Shown here piece by piece: positions 62,601-64,000 of a stretch of DNA of 64,000 nucleotides. This DNA comes from Sulfitobacter albidus (lineage in GTDB: Bacteria; Pseudomonadota; Alphaproteobacteria; Rhodobacterales; Rhodobacteraceae). The translations under genes and the position numbers were made by a program. Where the stretch lies: positions 3,158,501 to 3,222,500 of the forward strand of contig NZ_CP073581.1 in assembly GCF_018200035.1 (NCBI RefSeq), written 5' to 3'. The notes beneath the pieces are model-generated. The model saw nothing but the letters and a program-made list of their open reading frames with translations, was not told the DNA's origin and did no database searches. Every line of letters starts with the position of its first letter. The stretch's first letter is position 1.

Positions 62601-62885
62601 TGGGCCGACGGCATGATGCGCCACGGGTTCAGGGGCGCGGCCGAAATCGCCGCGACCCTCGACAACCTCGCGGCATTTGCCCATCTCACCCGGTCTGTCC
62701 CGCCGCATCTATTTGATTTGTATTTCGACGCAACCTTAGGGCGCGATGACCTCGTGACCTTCATGCAAGACGCCAATCCCAAGGCGCTTGCCGCCATGCG
62801 TGACCGCTTTGCCGCGCTGCGTGACGCGGGGCTATGGGTGACGCGCCGCAACTCGATCGCCTCGGCGATGGAGGCGGCAGAGTGA
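59652..62885 (+). CDS. cobN: Aerobic cobaltochelatase subunit CobN
   Basis: Large subunit of the ATP-dependent CobNST chelatase that inserts cobalt into hydrogenobyrinate a,c-diamide, 1077 residues. Family blocks include LRHPASVDNYVEATLTGAKG, LIGGENYWPYGIMQVQDFA, IGAHGTLEWLPGKAVALSDA and, late in the protein, VVDLWGSATMRTAGEEVAMA and HGFRGAAEIAATLDNLAAFA. CobS and CobT are not in the window. Coupled to cobG by a 4-base overlap. Confidence 0.95.
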   Translation: MHVVFRESHGLEDSETPFDPGQTPADLVVLSFSDSDLGAFAAGWHRADGTLPTLRLCNLTALRHPASVDNYVEATLTGAKGILIRLIGGENYWPYGIMQVQDFARRHGIALAVLPADGREDPALDAHSTLPESTLRRLQHLCDAGGAVAAQAALAQMALAAGLYAGPVLGAKTVPDCGFYDPDKGVLPFVDTQGDTVAVTFYRSYLTSADTAPIDALIRTMRARGYNAVGVFAPSLKNPVARDFIPSAMAQLSPVAIVNATAFSGRGSDATSPLDAAGCPVFQVALSTARKKEWAESERGLSPADLAMHVVLPEVDGRLFTGVVSFKAPEKKDPDLQFSRFSHRANAERIEAVVDRIDGWHRLAKTPRSARKLALVLSTYPGRDDQIAHAVGLDALASVEDMLLGLAAEGYAVTPQIGFGKSLPQTRIAWPLSDYLAALETIPAKLRDDLTTAWGDPADDPMVADGAFHFPAQACGNALVALQPERGSIDQRDTDYHDLARVPRHSYVAFYLWLRSAGHHALVHIGAHGTLEWLPGKAVALSDACWPEVLTGALPVIYPFIVNDPGEAAQAKRRIGALTLGHVPPPLAESETPEALLRLERLLDEYSTADGLDPARRDRLVGDIRTEAQAAGVEDDLGLTADACEAEAITRIDRFVCDIKESQYGDGLHIFGSAEGETEGLLTALDGRRVASGPSGSPYRGRTDVLPTGRNLYSVDPRAVPSRAAYAQGVKLAEELLRRHLQDNGDWPRGLVVDLWGSATMRTAGEEVAMAMHLAGLAPKWDEGSERVSGYEILPLTLLDRPRIDVTLRVSGLFRDIFPGLAGLFEAGTAALAEREEAADMNPYKQRAPRVFGPKPGLYGMNMDASMADYSGEGRSAAGEAWLKASEYALDAKGGAVQDRAGLEARLRAADSFAHIQDLTETDLLLSSDYASHEGGFAAAMAHLGAPEPALYHVDSTNPDTPRARSLPEEIARVVRARAANPDWADGMMRHGFRGAAEIAATLDNLAAFAHLTRSVPPHLFDLYFDATLGRDDLVTFMQDANPKALAAMRDRFAALRDAGLWVTRRNSIASAMEAAE

Positions 62886-64000
62886 GCGCGCATGAGGTCA
62901 AGGGCTGGTGCCCGGGTGCGCTGCGCCCAATGCGCTCCGGTGATGGTCTGGTGGTTCGCGTGCGTCCCTTCGGCGGGCGGTTGAGGCGCGCGCAGGCCGA
63001 CGGCATCGCCACGCTCGCCGCCGCCCATGGCAATGGTCTGCTGGATCTGTCGAGCCGGGGAAACCTGCAAATCCGCGGCGTAACCGATACCAGTCTCCCC
63101 CACTTGATCGAAGGCTTGCGCGCGATGGGTCTGATTGACCCCTCGGAAGAGGTCGAGAGCCGTCGCAATATCCTCGTCACTCCGTTCTGGGCGCCTGGCG
63201 ACGGGACCGAAGGGCTGGTAAGCGCGTTGACAGACGCACTTTCCACGCCGGACGCGCCAGCGCTTCCCGGTAAATTCGGCTTTGCCATCGACACGCAACG
63301 CAGCCCCGCCCTGCAAAACGCCTCTGCCGATATCCGGCTGGAACGCGACGCTCAGGGCGGGCTGATCTTGGTGGCCGAAGGGATGCTGACCGGCAAACCG
63401 GTGACGCAGCAGACCGCCGTGGCTGAGGCGATGGCGCTTGCCGATTGGTTCACACGCGCCGGCGGTGGCGCCCGACGCATGTCAGCACTGATCGCGACGG
63501 GCACTGTGCCCAAGGGGCATGACACGCCCCGCCAAGCAGGGAATGCTGCGCCTGTACCGGGGCCCGTTCCCGCGGGCGTGCTCGTTGGTTTTGCCTTTGG
63601 ACAGATGCGCGTCGAAACACTGGCGGGCCTCGCCAAACACGGCAGCCTGCGCCTGACGCCGTGGCGCCTGCTGCTGGTCGAGAACGCCCGCGATCTGCCC
63701 GACATCGACGGCGTCCTCATAGATCCCGCCGATCCGCTGTTGCGCATCACCGCCTGCACCGGCGCGCCGCGCTGCGAACAAGCACTGCAGGAAACGCGGG
63801 CGCTGGGCCGCGCCCTCGCGCCGCATCTTGGCGCCGGGGCTACGCTGCACATCTCCGGCTGCACCAAGGGGTGCGCCCATCCGCGCCCCGCGCCGCTGAC
63901 ACTGACGGGGCAGGCGCGGGGCTTTGCCCTCATCCACAATGGCACCGCCGCCGATACACCGATCCGCACGGGCCTCGCGCCCGATGAGCTGAAAGACCAC
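62882..64000 (+). CDS. cobG: Precorrin-3B synthase CobG, 3' end outside window
   Basis: The frame opens with GTG at 62882 (overlapping the cobN stop) and stays open to the end of the window, 373 codons. It begins VSAHEVKGWCPGALRPMRSG, with LLDLSSRGNLQIRGVTD, the ferredoxin-like half-domain of nitrite/sulfite reductases. Two cysteine pairs for a 4Fe-4S cluster and siroheme-type site are present late (TACTGAPRCEQ and SGCTKGCAHPRP). CobG makes precorrin-3B with oxygen, so the pathway is the aerobic one. About 95 percent of the protein is visible. Confidence 0.92.
   Translation, partial: MSAHEVKGWCPGALRPMRSGDGLVVRVRPFGGRLRRAQADGIATLAAAHGNGLLDLSSRGNLQIRGVTDTSLPHLIEGLRAMGLIDPSEEVESRRNILVTPFWAPGDGTEGLVSALTDALSTPDAPALPGKFGFAIDTQRSPALQNASADIRLERDAQGGLILVAEGMLTGKPVTQQTAVAEAMALADWFTRAGGGARRMSALIATGTVPKGHDTPRQAGNAAPVPGPVPAGVLVGFAFGQMRVETLAGLAKHGSLRLTPWRLLLVENARDLPDIDGVLIDPADPLLRITACTGAPRCEQALQETRALGRALAPHLGAGATLHISGCTKGCAHPRPAPLTLTGQARGFALIHNGTAADTPIRTGLAPDELKDH

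Noticed and set aside
1..64000. tRNA, rRNA, CRISPR arrays, insertion sequences or phage genes
   Set aside because: No cloverleaf-like sequence, regular direct repeats, transposase or phage protein was seen; genes are continuous housekeeping and motility operons.

Overview
The window is GC-rich, densely packed chromosomal DNA from an alphaproteobacterium, most likely a member of the Rhodobacterales (Roseobacter group). The signs are a FlaF/FlbT-type flagellar cluster with CtrA-like TTAA-N7-TTAA boxes, a divergent Fur-family gene next to a sit-type manganese transporter, a cobalamin riboswitch ahead of cbtBA and cobN, and many ATGA stop/start overlaps between genes. I saw no tRNA, rRNA, insertion sequence, prophage or CRISPR array.

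Layout. 1-1527: end of a WYL-type regulator and a lytic transglycosylase. 1524-13903: a polyamine island with two complete ABC importers facing away from each other. One is an ATPase, binding protein and two enlarged permeases on the minus strand. The other is potFGHI-like on the plus strand. They flank a class III aminotransferase, and a PuuB-like FAD oxidase ends the second operon. 13900-46010: about 32 kb of flagellar genes in several divergent operons. These cover hook and rod parts (flgB, C, D, E, F, G, K, L), rings and ring chaperone (flgA, flgH, flgI, fliF), export (flhA, flhB, fliP, fliQ, fliR, fliI, a fliH-like gene), flagellin with flaF and flbT, hook length control, stator (motA, motB), two fliL paralogues, a motE-like gene, a flagellar lytic transglycosylase and several unnamed proteins. 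46137-51695: an MFS transporter, a TrhO-type rhodanese, and NAD salvage (pncA, pncB) interleaved with a membrane-anchored NYN ribonuclease and a class IV aminotransferase. 51669-55617: sitABCD-like Mn/Fe importer with a divergent Mur/Fur regulator. 55596-56498: a DMT exporter. 56610-64000: riboswitch, cbtB, cbtA, a His-rich secreted protein, a DUF1636 protein, cobW, cobN and most of cobG, which together look like cobalt uptake and insertion for aerobic B12 synthesis.

Two points matter for anyone reusing the annotation. First, four otherwise well-conserved genes (potB-like, flhB, fliP, trhO) are each broken by what looks like the loss of one base from a G or C run of 4-5. The shared pattern points to sequencing or assembly undercalls more than gene decay. 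Second, the motA operon carries a 754-residue secreted protein with an AMIN-like start and helical repeats, beside a motE-like gene. It is the best candidate here for an undescribed flagellar motor component.

fliG and fliM are not in the window.
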